22,738 bases of DNA, from the NCBI GenBank assembly GCA_946999425.1, contig CAMQDG010000021.1, positions 1-22,738 of the forward strand, read 5' to 3'. Below the pieces are notes generated by a model. It ran no database searches. It was not told the DNA's origin and saw only the letters and a program-made list of their open reading frames with translations. The translations under genes and the position numbers were made by a program. Positions 7,334 to 16,783 of the stretch are shown in pieces; the first letter of the stretch is position 1; every line of letters begins with the position of its first letter. The stretch is from an uncultured Peptoniphilus sp. GTDB lineage: Bacteria; Bacillota; Clostridia; Tissierellales; Peptoniphilaceae.

Positions 7334-8725
7334 ATGGAAAATTTAGAATTAATTGATTATAAAAAAGATGATTTAAGTGAAATTTTATATAATTTAAAAA
7401 GTTATACTGAAAATAAAAAGGCTGTAATTTTAACTTACGGTTGCCAAATGAATTTTCATGATTCCGAGAAAATATCATGGCTTTTAGAACAAATGGATTT
7501 TCAAATTATTGAAGATATAAATGAGGCTGATTTAATAATTTTAAACACTTGCTCCATAAGAAAATCTGCGGAAGATAAAGTTTATGGAAAATTAGGGGAG
7601 CTTAAACATTTAAAAAAACTTAAAAATAGTTTAAAGGTTTGCGTTTGCGGTTGTATGATGCAAAGACAAGAAAGCAGAGATATTGTAAAAGAAAAATTTG
7701 AAAATGTAGATATAATTTTTGGAACAAATAATATTTACAAATTTCCCCAATTACTTTTAAAGGTTTATAAGGATAATGAAAAAGTTATAGATATTGAAGA
7801 AAACTATACAAATGATGATAATAATTTAGGTGCCAACAGACTTTATAATTTTAAAAGTTTTGTAAATATAATGTATGGTTGCAACAACTTCTGCACCTAT
7901 TGTATAGTGCCTTACACAAGAGGACGTGAAAAAAGCAGAAGACCAAAGGAAATTTTAAATGAAATAAGAGATTTGGCAGCTCATGGAACAAAAGAAGTAA
8001 CTCTTTTAGGCCAAAATGTTAATTCTTACGGGAAAAATTTAGATGAAAAATATACTTTTACAGACCTTCTTAAAATGATAAATGAAGTGGACGGTATTGA
8101 AAGAATAAGATTTATGACTTCTCATCCAAAAGATTTTTCAGATGAGTTAATATATGCTTTTAGAGATCTTGATAAGCTTTCAAACTTTTTACATTTACCT
8201 GTTCAAGCGGGTTCAAGTAAAATTTTAAAACTTATGAATAGACATTATACAAAAGATCAATATTTAGAAAAAATTTATAAAATAAAAGAAATTGTTCCTG
8301 AGATAGCATTATCAACTGATATTATGGTTGGCTTTCCTGGTGAAACTGAAGAAGATTTTCTTGAAACTATAGATTTATGCAAGAAAGTTGAATATGATTC
8401 ATCTTTTACTTTTATATATTCCATGAGAGAAGGGACAATAGCAGCAAGTAAAGAGCAAATTGATGAAGCTATAAAACATCAAAGATTTAATAGACTTCTT
8501 GATATTTTATATCCTATTCAATTAAGAAAGAACAAGGCTGAAATAGGAAAGGTAAAGAAAGTTTTAGTTGAAGATGTAAGTAAAACAAATAAAGAAGCAC
8601 TAAGCGGAAGAACGGAAGAATTTAAACTTGTAAACTTTAAGGGAAGTGTAGATTTAATAGGCAAAATAATTCCTTTAAAGATTACGGATGCAAATACATT
8701 TTCATTAATAGGTGAGATAATTTGA
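7334..8725 (+). CDS. miaB: tRNA-2-methylthio-N6-dimethylallyladenosine synthase MiaB
   Basis: MiaB is a radical-SAM methylthiotransferase that adds the 2-methylthio group to i6A37 of tRNAs reading U-starting codons. The protein has 463 aa. The N-terminal domain has the three cluster-binding cysteines in YGCQMN, NTCSIR and CGCMMQ. The radical-SAM motif CNNFCTYC (CxxxCxxC) is followed by IVPYTRGREKSR, which distinguishes MiaB from MtaB and RimO. The C terminus (KVLVEDVSK... onward) is the TRAM RNA-binding domain. GAGG lies five bases before ATG. It shares an operon with miaA, which makes its substrate i6A37, with mutS and mutL between them. The stop overlaps the mutS start. Confidence 0.97.
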   Translation: MENLELIDYKKDDLSEILYNLKSYTENKKAVILTYGCQMNFHDSEKISWLLEQMDFQIIEDINEADLIILNTCSIRKSAEDKVYGKLGELKHLKKLKNSLKVCVCGCMMQRQESRDIVKEKFENVDIIFGTNNIYKFPQLLLKVYKDNEKVIDIEENYTNDDNNLGANRLYNFKSFVNIMYGCNNFCTYCIVPYTRGREKSRRPKEILNEIRDLAAHGTKEVTLLGQNVNSYGKNLDEKYTFTDLLKMINEVDGIERIRFMTSHPKDFSDELIYAFRDLDKLSNFLHLPVQAGSSKILKLMNRHYTKDQYLEKIYKIKEIVPEIALSTDIMVGFPGETEEDFLETIDLCKKVEYDSSFTFIYSMREGTIAASKEQIDEAIKHQRFNRLLDILYPIQLRKNKAEIGKVKKVLVEDVSKTNKEALSGRTEEFKLVNFKGSVDLIGKIIPLKITDANTFSLIGEII

Positions 8726-11316
8726 AAGAAGAAAAACTTACTCCCATGATGCAACAATATGTTAAAACAAAAGAAAAATATAAAGAGGCTCTACTTTTTT
8801 ATAGACTTGGAGATTTTTATGAAATGTTTTTTGATGACGCACTTATTGCATCTAAGGAACTTGATCTTGCTTTAACAGGCAGAGGGGGAGGACTTGATGA
8901 AAAAATTCCAATGTGTGGTATTCCCCATCATGTTGTAAATCAATACATTTCAAAGTTAATTGCAAAAGGTTATAAGGTTGCTGTTTGTGATCAAATGGAA
9001 GATCCGAAACTTGCAAAAGGCATAGTTAAAAGACAGGTAACTCGTGTTATAACTCCTGGGACTTTTACTGATGAAGAATATTTAAAAAATGATGAAAATA
9101 ATTATTTGTTAAGTATTTATATAAAAAATTTGTCCCTATATATTTCATATGTAGATTATTCTACTGGTGAACTTAGTGTAACGGATAAAGTTTTTTTGAG
9201 TAAAAAGGAACTTTTGAAATTTACAGAAATTGAATTTGAAAAATTAAATCCAGAAGAAGTAATAGTAAATGAAAATGAAGATTTAAAATTTATTAAAGAT
9301 AGGCTGGTAAATTATTATTCAGAAGACAAAATAAGAGAGATTGATTTAAATAAAATAAAAGAAAATTTAAATGAAAATCTTAAAAAAGATTTAAAAAAGA
9401 ATGATTTTTTTGAAAATAAATCTATTTTAATGTTGTTTGACTATCTTATTAACATGAGTATGAGAAAGTTAAACCATATTAACTCAATCCAACCATTTAA
9501 GGCTTACGATTATTTAATTTTAGATGAAAGCTCTCTTAAAAATTTAGAAGTTATTAAGGGATTAAATACAAATAGTAAAAAGGGCTCTCTTTTAGAAACT
9601 TTAGATTATACAAACACTTCGATGGGAGCGAGACTTTTAAAAAAATGGGTAAGTGAGCCCTTAGTTAATAGAGAAAAGATTATTAAAAGGCAAGATTTTA
9701 TTGACGCCTTTATAAATGATTTTATTTTTATGGATAAAACTAAAGAAATTTTAAAATCTTTAATTGATATTGAAAGACTTTGTGGAAAAATTTCTTTAAA
9801 AAATGTAAATCCAAGTAATTTTACATCTTTAAAAGAATCTTTAATAAAGAGTAAAGAATTAAAAGTCTTATTTGAAAGTTCTGAACAAAAAATTTTTAAG
9901 GATCTTGCAAAATTTATTGATCCTATTGATGAATTAATAGAAAAAATAGAGAACATAATTGTAGATGAAGCACCTTTAAAATTTGAAGAAACTAAATTCA
10001 TAAAAGATGGATATAATGAAGAATTAGATAAATTATTTAAACTTTCAAATAATGGTAGACAATTTTTATTGGATCTTGAAGAAAAAGAAAAAGAAAGAAC
10101 TGGAATTAGTAAGCTAAGGGTTAAGTATAATAAAATTTTAGGATACTTTATAGAAGTTACTAAGTCCTATATAGATAATGTACCTGATGATTATATAAGA
10201 AAGCAAACCTTAGTAGGTTCTGAAAGATATTTTACAGTTGAGCTTAAAGAAATGGAGTCAAAAATTTTATCAGCTCATGATGATGCATTAAGTCTTCAAG
10301 CTAAAATTTTTGATGAATTAAAAAATTTTACCATTGAAAAAATATTTGAACTACAAAATCTTTCTCTTGTTATTGCCATGGTAGATTCTTTATATTCTTT
10401 GGCAAAAAGTGCCGTAGAAAATAAATATAAAAGACCGAATATAAATGAAGCTGGTAAAATAGAAATTAAGGGCGGAAGACATCCTATTGTAGAATACAAC
10501 AACAGATCTGATGTTTTTATTGACAATGATACCTTACTTGATCAAGAAAATAATATGCTTCATATTATAACAGGACCTAATATGGCTGGAAAATCAACTT
10601 ATATGAGACAAGTTGCCTTGATTGTAATAATGGCACAAATAGGTTCTTTTGTTCCCTGCGAATTTGCAGATATTTCCATTGTGGATAGAATTTGGACAAG
10701 AATAGGAGCGAGTGATAATTTAGCAAAAGGCGACTCAACTTTCATGGTTGAAATGAAAGAAGTTGCAAACATTGTTAATTATGCAAGTTCAAAATCTTTA
10801 GTAATTCTTGATGAAGTAGGAAGAGGAACATCAACTTATGACGGTCTATCTATAGCTTGGGCATTAATAGAATTTATTGTAAATAAAATAGGCGCAAAAA
10901 CTTTATTTGCAACTCATTACCACGAGCTTTCAAAGCTTGAGAAACAATATAAGGAAATTTCTAATTTAACCATGGAAGTGGAGAAAGAAGAGAATAATAT
11001 TATTTTTTTAAGAAAAGTAATACCAGGATGGACAGATAATTCTTATGGAATTGATGTTGCAAGACTTGCTGGAATAGATGAGGATATTTTAAATAGGGCT
11101 CAAGAAATTTTAAAGGTAATAACTCAAAAAGAAAATGATAAATTTAATGTAAACATAAAAAAACATCAAAAAGCAGTAAGTCAAAAGTCAATTTTTGACA
11201 TTAAAAAAGATTCTTTTTTAGAAAAATTACAAAATATTAATCCTGATGATTTTTCACCTAAAGAAGCGATTAACTTGTTATATGAAATTGTAAAAGACTC
11301 AAAGGAATTAAAATGA
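8722..11316 (+). CDS. mutS: DNA mismatch repair protein MutS
   Basis: MutS recognises mismatches and small loops and recruits MutL. The protein is 864 aa, usual for bacterial MutS1. The N terminus carries LTPMMQQYVKTKEKY and GDFYEMFFDDA, which holds the Phe-x-Glu mismatch-reading motif. The ATPase has GPNMAGKST (Walker A, about residue 615), DEVGRGTSTYDG (Walker B/signature, about 695) and TLFATHYHEL. The start is TTG at 8722, overlapping the miaB stop by 4 bp, with GGTGAG in front. The ATGs at 8746 and 8749 lie inside the conserved PMMQQY motif and are too late. Its stop overlaps the mutL start by 4 bp. Confidence 0.97.
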   Translation: MKEEKLTPMMQQYVKTKEKYKEALLFYRLGDFYEMFFDDALIASKELDLALTGRGGGLDEKIPMCGIPHHVVNQYISKLIAKGYKVAVCDQMEDPKLAKGIVKRQVTRVITPGTFTDEEYLKNDENNYLLSIYIKNLSLYISYVDYSTGELSVTDKVFLSKKELLKFTEIEFEKLNPEEVIVNENEDLKFIKDRLVNYYSEDKIREIDLNKIKENLNENLKKDLKKNDFFENKSILMLFDYLINMSMRKLNHINSIQPFKAYDYLILDESSLKNLEVIKGLNTNSKKGSLLETLDYTNTSMGARLLKKWVSEPLVNREKIIKRQDFIDAFINDFIFMDKTKEILKSLIDIERLCGKISLKNVNPSNFTSLKESLIKSKELKVLFESSEQKIFKDLAKFIDPIDELIEKIENIIVDEAPLKFEETKFIKDGYNEELDKLFKLSNNGRQFLLDLEEKEKERTGISKLRVKYNKILGYFIEVTKSYIDNVPDDYIRKQTLVGSERYFTVELKEMESKILSAHDDALSLQAKIFDELKNFTIEKIFELQNLSLVIAMVDSLYSLAKSAVENKYKRPNINEAGKIEIKGGRHPIVEYNNRSDVFIDNDTLLDQENNMLHIITGPNMAGKSTYMRQVALIVIMAQIGSFVPCEFADISIVDRIWTRIGASDNLAKGDSTFMVEMKEVANIVNYASSKSLVILDEVGRGTSTYDGLSIAWALIEFIVNKIGAKTLFATHYHELSKLEKQYKEISNLTMEVEKEENNIIFLRKVIPGWTDNSYGIDVARLAGIDEDILNRAQEILKVITQKENDKFNVNIKKHQKAVSQKSIFDIKKDSFLEKLQNINPDDFSPKEAINLLYEIVKDSKELK

Positions 11317-13169
11317 TAAATATATTAGATGAAAATACTATATCAAAAATTGCAGCGGGAGAAATAATAGAGAATCCAGCTTCAATTGTAAAAGAACTAA
11401 TTGAAAATTCCATAGATGCAGAGGCGAAGAATATATTTATAGAATTAAAAAAAGAAGCCACAGACTATATAAGAATTTCTGATGATGGTCTGGGAATGAA
11501 TAAAAGTGATTTGAATCTTGCTTTTTTAAGACATACAACTTCAAAATTAAAAACAGCAGAGGACTTAAATAAGATTCATTCATTAGGCTTTAGGGGAGAA
11601 GCCCTTGCAAGTATTGCTCATATTGCAAAAGTGGAAGCTATAAGTAAAAGTGAAAATGATAAAGTTGGAAGTGGAATTGTTTTAAATAATGGAGAAATTA
11701 TAAAAAGTTATAATGTGGGAGTTTCAAGGGGAACTACAATTTTTGTAAAAGATATTTTTTATAATACACCAGTGAGAAAAAAATACTTAAAAGAAAATAA
11801 AATTGAATTAAGTTACATTTATGAGGTTGTAAGTAAAATTGCTCTTTCAAAACCAGAGATAGCTTTTAAACTTGTAAGTGACAATAAGGTTGTTTTAAAT
11901 ACAGATGCTACTAATAATTATAAAAATCATATTTTTTCTATTTTAGGACGAGATATAGCGGAAAATTTAATAAAAATTGATTATGAAAGTGAAAAATATA
12001 AAATATCAGGTTTTATATCAAATAATAAACTTTATAGGTCTTCAAGAAACAATGAATATGTCTTTATGAATGGGAGATATATAAAAAATTTAGAAATAGC
12101 ACGAAGCATTGAAAAAAACTACAAATCTCTTATACCCTTAAATAGATTTCCTGTTTTTATCTTATACGTTGAAATTCCACCAGATATGGTTGATGTAAAT
12201 ATACATCCTAAAAAACACGAAATAAAGCTATCTAAGGAAAATCATTTAACAACAATTTTATCGGAAATAGTTGAAGATAAACTTTTTAATAACAGATCTG
12301 TAATTTCAGTTGATTATACAAATGATAAGACGGAGGAAGAAAAGACTATTTTTGATTTTAATACAAATGACGAGGAAGAATTTGATTTAGAAATCGAAAA
12401 GTTTGAAAAAAAAGAGGAAAATCAAGAAAATACACCAAGAGAAAATGAAATTCATGAAATAAATATTTTTGTGGAAGACTTTAATAAAAATTTTAAAGTT
12501 GAAGATGAAAAAGAAGAATATTTTACAGATGATGAAAAAGATAAAAAAAACGAAGATTTAAAAGAAGAATTATACAAGCAAAATGATTTAACTTATAAAC
12601 TTTTAAACTCTGATTTTGTCGGAATTTTATTTAATACTTTTATAATTATGGAGGCTTTAAACTCTGATAAATTCTTTTTAATAGACCAGCATGCTGCTCA
12701 TGAAAGAATAAATTATGAAAAATTTAAGAATCAATATGAAAAATCAGAAGTGATCACTCAGTTACTTTTAAAACCCATAATTATAAACATAGATGAAAGT
12801 GAAAGAAGAGTTTTTATAAAGAGTAAAGAAACTTTAAGCAAATTAGGTTTTGAAATGGAAGAATTTGGAGAAAACAGTCTTATTTTAAGAGAGATACCTG
12901 TTCTTTTTAAAGAACCTGAGACAGAAAACTTTATTCATGATCTTTTAAGGGATTCTCATGATAATTTATACAAAGTGTATCCCTATAGAATAATGAGAAA
13001 AGCTTGCAAGGCATCAATAAAGGCTGGAGATAAAATAAGTTCCATTGAAGTTGACGGTTTAATTAAAAGTTTAATTAAGTGTCAAACTCCATATACTTGT
13101 CCTCACGGAAGACCAACTGTAATAGAAATTACTAAAAGTAGAATAGAAAGATTATTTTTAAGAGAATGA
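11313..13169 (+). CDS. mutL: DNA mismatch repair protein MutL with endonuclease domain
   Basis: MutL is the GHKL ATPase that couples mismatch recognition to strand incision. N-terminal motifs are ELIENSIDAEA, DDGLGM, HTTSKL and GFRGEALASI. A highly acidic, Glu/Lys/Asn-rich linker spans roughly residues 340-425. The C-terminal domain has DQHAAHERINYE, matching the DQHA(x)2E(x)4E endonuclease motif, plus ACKASIKAG and CPHGRPT. QLLLKP resembles the beta-clamp-binding motif. The protein is therefore a nicking MutL, as expected for a lineage without MutH or Dam. The protein has 618 aa; ATGA overlaps join it to mutS and miaA. Confidence 0.97.
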   Translation: MINILDENTISKIAAGEIIENPASIVKELIENSIDAEAKNIFIELKKEATDYIRISDDGLGMNKSDLNLAFLRHTTSKLKTAEDLNKIHSLGFRGEALASIAHIAKVEAISKSENDKVGSGIVLNNGEIIKSYNVGVSRGTTIFVKDIFYNTPVRKKYLKENKIELSYIYEVVSKIALSKPEIAFKLVSDNKVVLNTDATNNYKNHIFSILGRDIAENLIKIDYESEKYKISGFISNNKLYRSSRNNEYVFMNGRYIKNLEIARSIEKNYKSLIPLNRFPVFILYVEIPPDMVDVNIHPKKHEIKLSKENHLTTILSEIVEDKLFNNRSVISVDYTNDKTEEEKTIFDFNTNDEEEFDLEIEKFEKKEENQENTPRENEIHEINIFVEDFNKNFKVEDEKEEYFTDDEKDKKNEDLKEELYKQNDLTYKLLNSDFVGILFNTFIIMEALNSDKFFLIDQHAAHERINYEKFKNQYEKSEVITQLLLKPIIINIDESERRVFIKSKETLSKLGFEMEEFGENSLILREIPVLFKEPETENFIHDLLRDSHDNLYKVYPYRIMRKACKASIKAGDKISSIEVDGLIKSLIKCQTPYTCPHGRPTVIEITKSRIERLFLRE

Positions 13170-14080
13170 AAGAAAACTTACTTGTCATAACAGGGCCTAC
13201 AGGAATAGGAAAGACTGACTTATCAATAAAAATTGCAAAAAAATATAAGGGACAAATAATTTCCGCTGATTCTATGCAAATTTATAAAAAAATGGATATA
13301 GGAACAGGAAAAATTAAAAAAGATGAAATGGAAGGAATAGATCATTATTTAATAGATTTTGTAAATCCAGATGAAGATTTTTCCGTAGATGATTTTAAAA
13401 AACTTGCAAAGGAAAAAATTTCTTATATAAATAATAAAAATAAATTGCCAATTATTGTTGGAGGTACAGGACTTTATATTAATTCCATTGTCTATGATTT
13501 TTCTATGCAAAAAACAGAAAAAAATGAAGATTTCAGAAAAAATCTTGAGTATAGAATAAAAAATGAAGGTTTGGAAAAAATTTATAAGGAGCTTTATTGT
13601 AAAGATAAGGGTGCTGCATTAAAAATACATCCAAATAACAAACAGAGAATTATAAGAGCTCTTGAAATTTTTGAGTTTCAGGGTAAAAAAGAAACGGAAA
13701 ATTTTAGAAAGAAAAATGATTCTTACAATTTACTTATGATAGGCCTTAATACGGACAGAGAAATTTTATATGACAGAATAAATAAAAGAGTGGATAAGAT
13801 GTTTGAAATGGGCTTCATAGATGAAGTAAGGGAACTTTTAAAAGAAGGCTTTGATGAGAATTTAACTTCAATGAAAGCAATAGGCTATAGGGAAGTTATA
13901 GATTTTCTAAAGGGTAATATAAGTTTGGACGAAGCAAAAGAAAAAATGAAGCAATTTTCAAGAAATTATGCAAAAAGGCAGCTTACATGGTTTAGAAGAG
14001 ATGAAAGAATATTTTGGTTTGATCCTTTTAAAGATAAAGAAGAAAGGTTATTTGAAAAAATAGATGAAAAATTTTTATGA
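13166..14080 (+). CDS. miaA: tRNA dimethylallyltransferase MiaA
   Basis: MiaA transfers the dimethylallyl group from DMAPP to A37 of tRNAs reading U-starting codons, the step before MiaB. The protein has 304 aa. Visible motifs are GPTGIGKTDLS (P-loop), SADSMQIYKKMDIGTGK (catalytic Asp and substrate loop), DHYLIDFVNPDEDFSV, GGTGLYI, NKQRIIRALEI and AIGYREVIDFL. It overlaps the mutL stop by 4 bp. Many Firmicutes carry hfq directly after miaA; here a YnbB-like gene follows instead. Confidence 0.97.
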   Translation: MKENLLVITGPTGIGKTDLSIKIAKKYKGQIISADSMQIYKKMDIGTGKIKKDEMEGIDHYLIDFVNPDEDFSVDDFKKLAKEKISYINNKNKLPIIVGGTGLYINSIVYDFSMQKTEKNEDFRKNLEYRIKNEGLEKIYKELYCKDKGAALKIHPNNKQRIIRALEIFEFQGKKETENFRKKNDSYNLLMIGLNTDREILYDRINKRVDKMFEMGFIDEVRELLKEGFDENLTSMKAIGYREVIDFLKGNISLDEAKEKMKQFSRNYAKRQLTWFRRDERIFWFDPFKDKEERLFEKIDEKFL

Positions 14081-15344
14081 TTTAATGGAAAAAGAGTTTG
14101 AAGTAAATAGAGAAGTTTTAGAATTAGTAGACTCTGTTGAATCAAAACTAAATGATAGATTTGAAGAAAGAAAAGAGATAGCACTTTATAATCAGCTTAA
14201 AATTTTAAAAGCTATGCAAAAAAATAAGCTTACGGCTACTGATTTTAATTGGACAACTGGATATGGCTATGGAGATATAGGTAGAGAAAAAGTTGAAAGC
14301 ATTTATGCAGATGTTTTTAAAACTGAAGATGCCTTAGTAAGACCAAATATTGTTTCTGGAACTCATGCCATAAGCCTTGCACTTTTTTCAATTTTAAAAA
14401 ATAAAGATCATTTATTATATATAAGCGGCAAACCCTACGACACTCTTTTAAAAGTAATAGGATATAGTGGAAATGAAGCTCTTTCCATGAAAGAAATGGG
14501 AATTGATTTTTCTTATTGCGAGCTTAAAGAAAATAAAATTTGTCGTGAAAATATAAAAAAAGCAATTAGAAAAAATACAAAAGTAGTTGCAATTCAAAGG
14601 TCAACAGGATATTCCGATAGGAGGGCTTTAACAATTGAAGAAATCGAAGAAGGAATTAAAATTGTAAAAGAGTTACTTCCAGATGCAATTATTTTTGTAG
14701 ATAATTGTTATGGAGAGTTTACTGAATTTAAGGAACCAAGTGAAGTGGGAGCTGATATTATGGCAGGCTCTTTAATAAAAAATCCTGGAGGAGGCCTTGC
14801 TTATAGTGGAGGTTATATTGTAGGAAAAAGTGAGCTTATAAATAGATGTGCCAATAGACTTACTGCACCTGGAATAGGAAAGGAATGCGGACTTACTTTT
14901 GGAATTACAAGACAAATTTTACAAGGTTTATTTATCGCCCCCAAGGTTGTTGAAGATGCTATAAAGGGTTCACTTTTGCTTGCAGCTATATTTGAGAAAT
15001 TTTCCTATAGATGTATTCCTGCTTCGTCAGATAAGAGAAGCGATATTATTGAAGCGATAGAATTGAAAACAAAAGAAAGACTAGAAGAATTTTGTAAAGC
15101 CATTCAGGAAACAAGTCCAGTAGATTCGCAGTTCACTCCTACGCCTTGGGATATGCCAGGATATGAAGAACAAGTTATAATGGCGGCAGGAGATTTTATC
15201 GAAGGTTCATCCATTGAACTTTCAGCAGATGGACCTATGAGAGAACCTTATTTTGTATATTTTCAAGGTGGCTTAACTTATGAGCACATTAAAATAGCTC
15301 TTATAAATGTTGTAAATAAATTAATGGAGAAAAAACTATTATGA
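14064..15344 (+). CDS. YnbB-type PLP enzyme (methionine gamma-lyase/aluminium-resistance family)
   Basis: This 426-aa fold-type I PLP protein belongs to the YnbB family, often labelled aluminium resistance protein or methionine gamma-lyase family. Visible features are FNWTTGYGYGDIGREKVE, the VSGTHAISLALF cofactor-loop region, IFVDNCYGEF (Asp and aromatic residue near the ring), and GSLIKNPGGGLAYSGGY (probable PLP lysine in SLIKN). The true reaction of this family is not established to my knowledge; C-S lyase activity is only a family inference. miaA followed closely by ynbB is common in Firmicutes. ATG 14064 overlaps miaA by 17 bp with no clear SD; ATG 14085, four bases after the miaA stop, is an alternative start. 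Confidence 0.85.
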   Translation: MKNFYDLMEKEFEVNREVLELVDSVESKLNDRFEERKEIALYNQLKILKAMQKNKLTATDFNWTTGYGYGDIGREKVESIYADVFKTEDALVRPNIVSGTHAISLALFSILKNKDHLLYISGKPYDTLLKVIGYSGNEALSMKEMGIDFSYCELKENKICRENIKKAIRKNTKVVAIQRSTGYSDRRALTIEEIEEGIKIVKELLPDAIIFVDNCYGEFTEFKEPSEVGADIMAGSLIKNPGGGLAYSGGYIVGKSELINRCANRLTAPGIGKECGLTFGITRQILQGLFIAPKVVEDAIKGSLLLAAIFEKFSYRCIPASSDKRSDIIEAIELKTKERLEEFCKAIQETSPVDSQFTPTPWDMPGYEEQVIMAAGDFIEGSSIELSADGPMREPYFVYFQGGLTYEHIKIALINVVNKLMEKKLL

Positions 15345-15862
15345 ATTTTGAAGAACTAGTAAATAAAAGATTCAGTTGTAGAAATTTTTCCGACAAACAA
15401 GTAGAAAAAGAAAAAGTAGAAAAAATAATTGAGCTTTCAAATCTTGCCCCATCAGCTTGTAATTCACAGCCCTATAAAATATATGTAACAAGAAAAGAAA
15501 CTGCAAAAAAAATAAGTCAAGCAAGAAGCTTAAATATGAACGGATTTATAGAAAAAGCGGATACTATTTTTGTAATTGAAGAAGAAGGATATAATTTAAC
15601 TGCAAAAGTTGGGTCGAAATTAAAAGATCAAGATTATAGAAGTGTTGATATTGGGATTTTGTCCTCTTATATAACTTTAGCGGCACAGGAGTTAGGACTT
15701 GAAACATGTATAATAGGTATGTTTGATGAAGAAAAAATAAAAAATATTTTAGGAGCAAAAGGCAGAATAAGATTACTTATAGCTATGGGTTATTCAAATA
15801 CTTTAAAAACTCCGGATAAGAAAAGAAAAGATATAGAGAAGGTGTGGAAAAAACTTGATTAA
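15341..15862 (+). CDS. Small nitroreductase-family flavoprotein
   Basis: This 173-aa FMN-dependent nitroreductase-like oxidoreductase acts in the cytoplasm and is probably a homodimer. RFSCRNFSDKQV at the N terminus and LAPSACNSQPYKIYV (residues about 32-50) are the two usual FMN-contact regions. LAAQELGLETCIIGMFDEEKIK and LLIAMGYSN complete the typical core. The natural substrate cannot be read from sequence. It overlaps the preceding gene by 4 bp (ATGA) and the next by 8 bp, so it belongs to the same operon. Confidence 0.9.
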   Translation: MNFEELVNKRFSCRNFSDKQVEKEKVEKIIELSNLAPSACNSQPYKIYVTRKETAKKISQARSLNMNGFIEKADTIFVIEEEGYNLTAKVGSKLKDQDYRSVDIGILSSYITLAAQELGLETCIIGMFDEEKIKNILGAKGRIRLLIAMGYSNTLKTPDKKRKDIEKVWKKLD

Positions 15863-16673
15863 TATAGTTGGTCTTGGCGCAGGTTCCTCAGAAGAACTTA
15901 CTTTACAGGCAATAAAAATTATGAATAATGGTTTGAAAAATTTTTTGCGTACAGATAAAGTAGAAGCCGTTCAATATTTTAAAGAAAATAAAATAGATTT
16001 TGAAAGTTTTGATAAATTTTATGAAGAAGAAAATTCTTTTGATGAAGTTTATTTAAAAATAGTAAAAAAATTAATTGATGAAAAAAATTGTAATTATTTT
16101 GTGCCGGGTCATCCCCTTGTTGCAGAAAAAACCGTAAAACTTTTAATAGAAAGTGGAGTGGATATAAATTTAGTATCGGGAATATCTTTTATAGAACCTG
16201 CTTTAAACATAGTTAAAAGAGATATCTCAAAGGGTTTTATTTTGCTTGATGCCCTTGATATGACAGACCTTGATATTAATAAAAAAATGGATATAATAAT
16301 CACTCAAGTTTACAATAAGAGAATCTTATCTGAAATGAAACTCATACTTTCAGACATCTATGGAGATGAGTATAAAGTATATTTAATTACAGATGCAGGT
16401 CTAAAGTCAGAAATTCACGAGCATATACCTATTTATCTTCTTGATAGGCAAGAAGTAAACCATCGTTCTTGTATTTTTATTCCTAAAAGCATTGATTTTA
16501 CCATTAATGATTTGGATAAAAATTTAGAAAATATAGAAGTTGAAGAAAGTTTAGATGAAATTTCTAAAGAGTTTCTTTCTATATTTACTAAAATAAGGTC
16601 TGGGATAAAAAAAGGATATTGGACTTTTGATGAAATTTTAAAAAACATAGATAAAATGGGTAAATTAACGTGA
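15855..16673 (+). CDS. YabN-like tetrapyrrole-methylase-fold protein lacking the MazG domain
   Basis: The frame starts at a TTG overlapping the nitroreductase gene and encodes 272 aa. INIVGLGAGSSEELTLQA is the glycine-rich N terminus of the SAM-dependent tetrapyrrole methylase fold as in YabN. PGHPLVAEKTVKLL and LVSGISFIEPAL are the later conserved segments. In YabN/MazG proteins this domain is followed by a MazG nucleotide pyrophosphohydrolase of over 200 residues. Here only about 50 residues follow (acidic, then FLSIFTKIRSGIKKGYWTFDEI), with no ExxE motifs. That tail might be a remnant of the MazG N terminus. Position immediately before hup is the usual one for mazG in Clostridia, supporting identity. 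The function is unknown; neither methylation nor pyrophosphatase activity can be assumed. Confidence 0.75.
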   Translation: MINIVGLGAGSSEELTLQAIKIMNNGLKNFLRTDKVEAVQYFKENKIDFESFDKFYEEENSFDEVYLKIVKKLIDEKNCNYFVPGHPLVAEKTVKLLIESGVDINLVSGISFIEPALNIVKRDISKGFILLDALDMTDLDINKKMDIIITQVYNKRILSEMKLILSDIYGDEYKVYLITDAGLKSEIHEHIPIYLLDRQEVNHRSCIFIPKSIDFTINDLDKNLENIEVEESLDEISKEFLSIFTKIRSGIKKGYWTFDEILKNIDKMGKLT

Positions 16674-16712
16674 TTTATCAAAAAAACTATGGTAAATTAA
16701 GTTAACATATTG

Positions 16713-16718
16713 TATAAT
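16713..16718 (+). promoter_or_regulatory. Probable hup promoter -10 element
   Basis: A perfect TATAAT lies 65 bases before the hup ATG. The -35 region at 17 bp (TGGTAA) is poor. The implied leader of about 55-60 bases contains a TGCATTGCA near-palindrome and a weak AGTG...CACT hairpin; no known riboswitch is recognised. No terminator is seen between 16673 and this promoter, so read-through from the upstream operon is possible. Confidence 0.55.
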
Positions 16719-16783
16719 TAAATCAATCAGGTGCATTGCATCTATAGTGTTTAATCACTTTAATTAATATTAGGAGGATAATT

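Noticed and set aside
9606..10001. 131-aa minus-strand frame inside mutS and other long antisense frames (for example 19328-19582, 16433-16681)
   Set aside because: They lie wholly or almost wholly within conserved genes, have Ser/Phe/Ile-rich low-complexity composition, and have no SD: shadows of the coding strand.
16725..16783. Riboswitch or attenuator in the hup leader
   Set aside because: Only a TGCATTGCA near-palindrome and a 4-bp hairpin; no terminator alternative or known riboswitch core.
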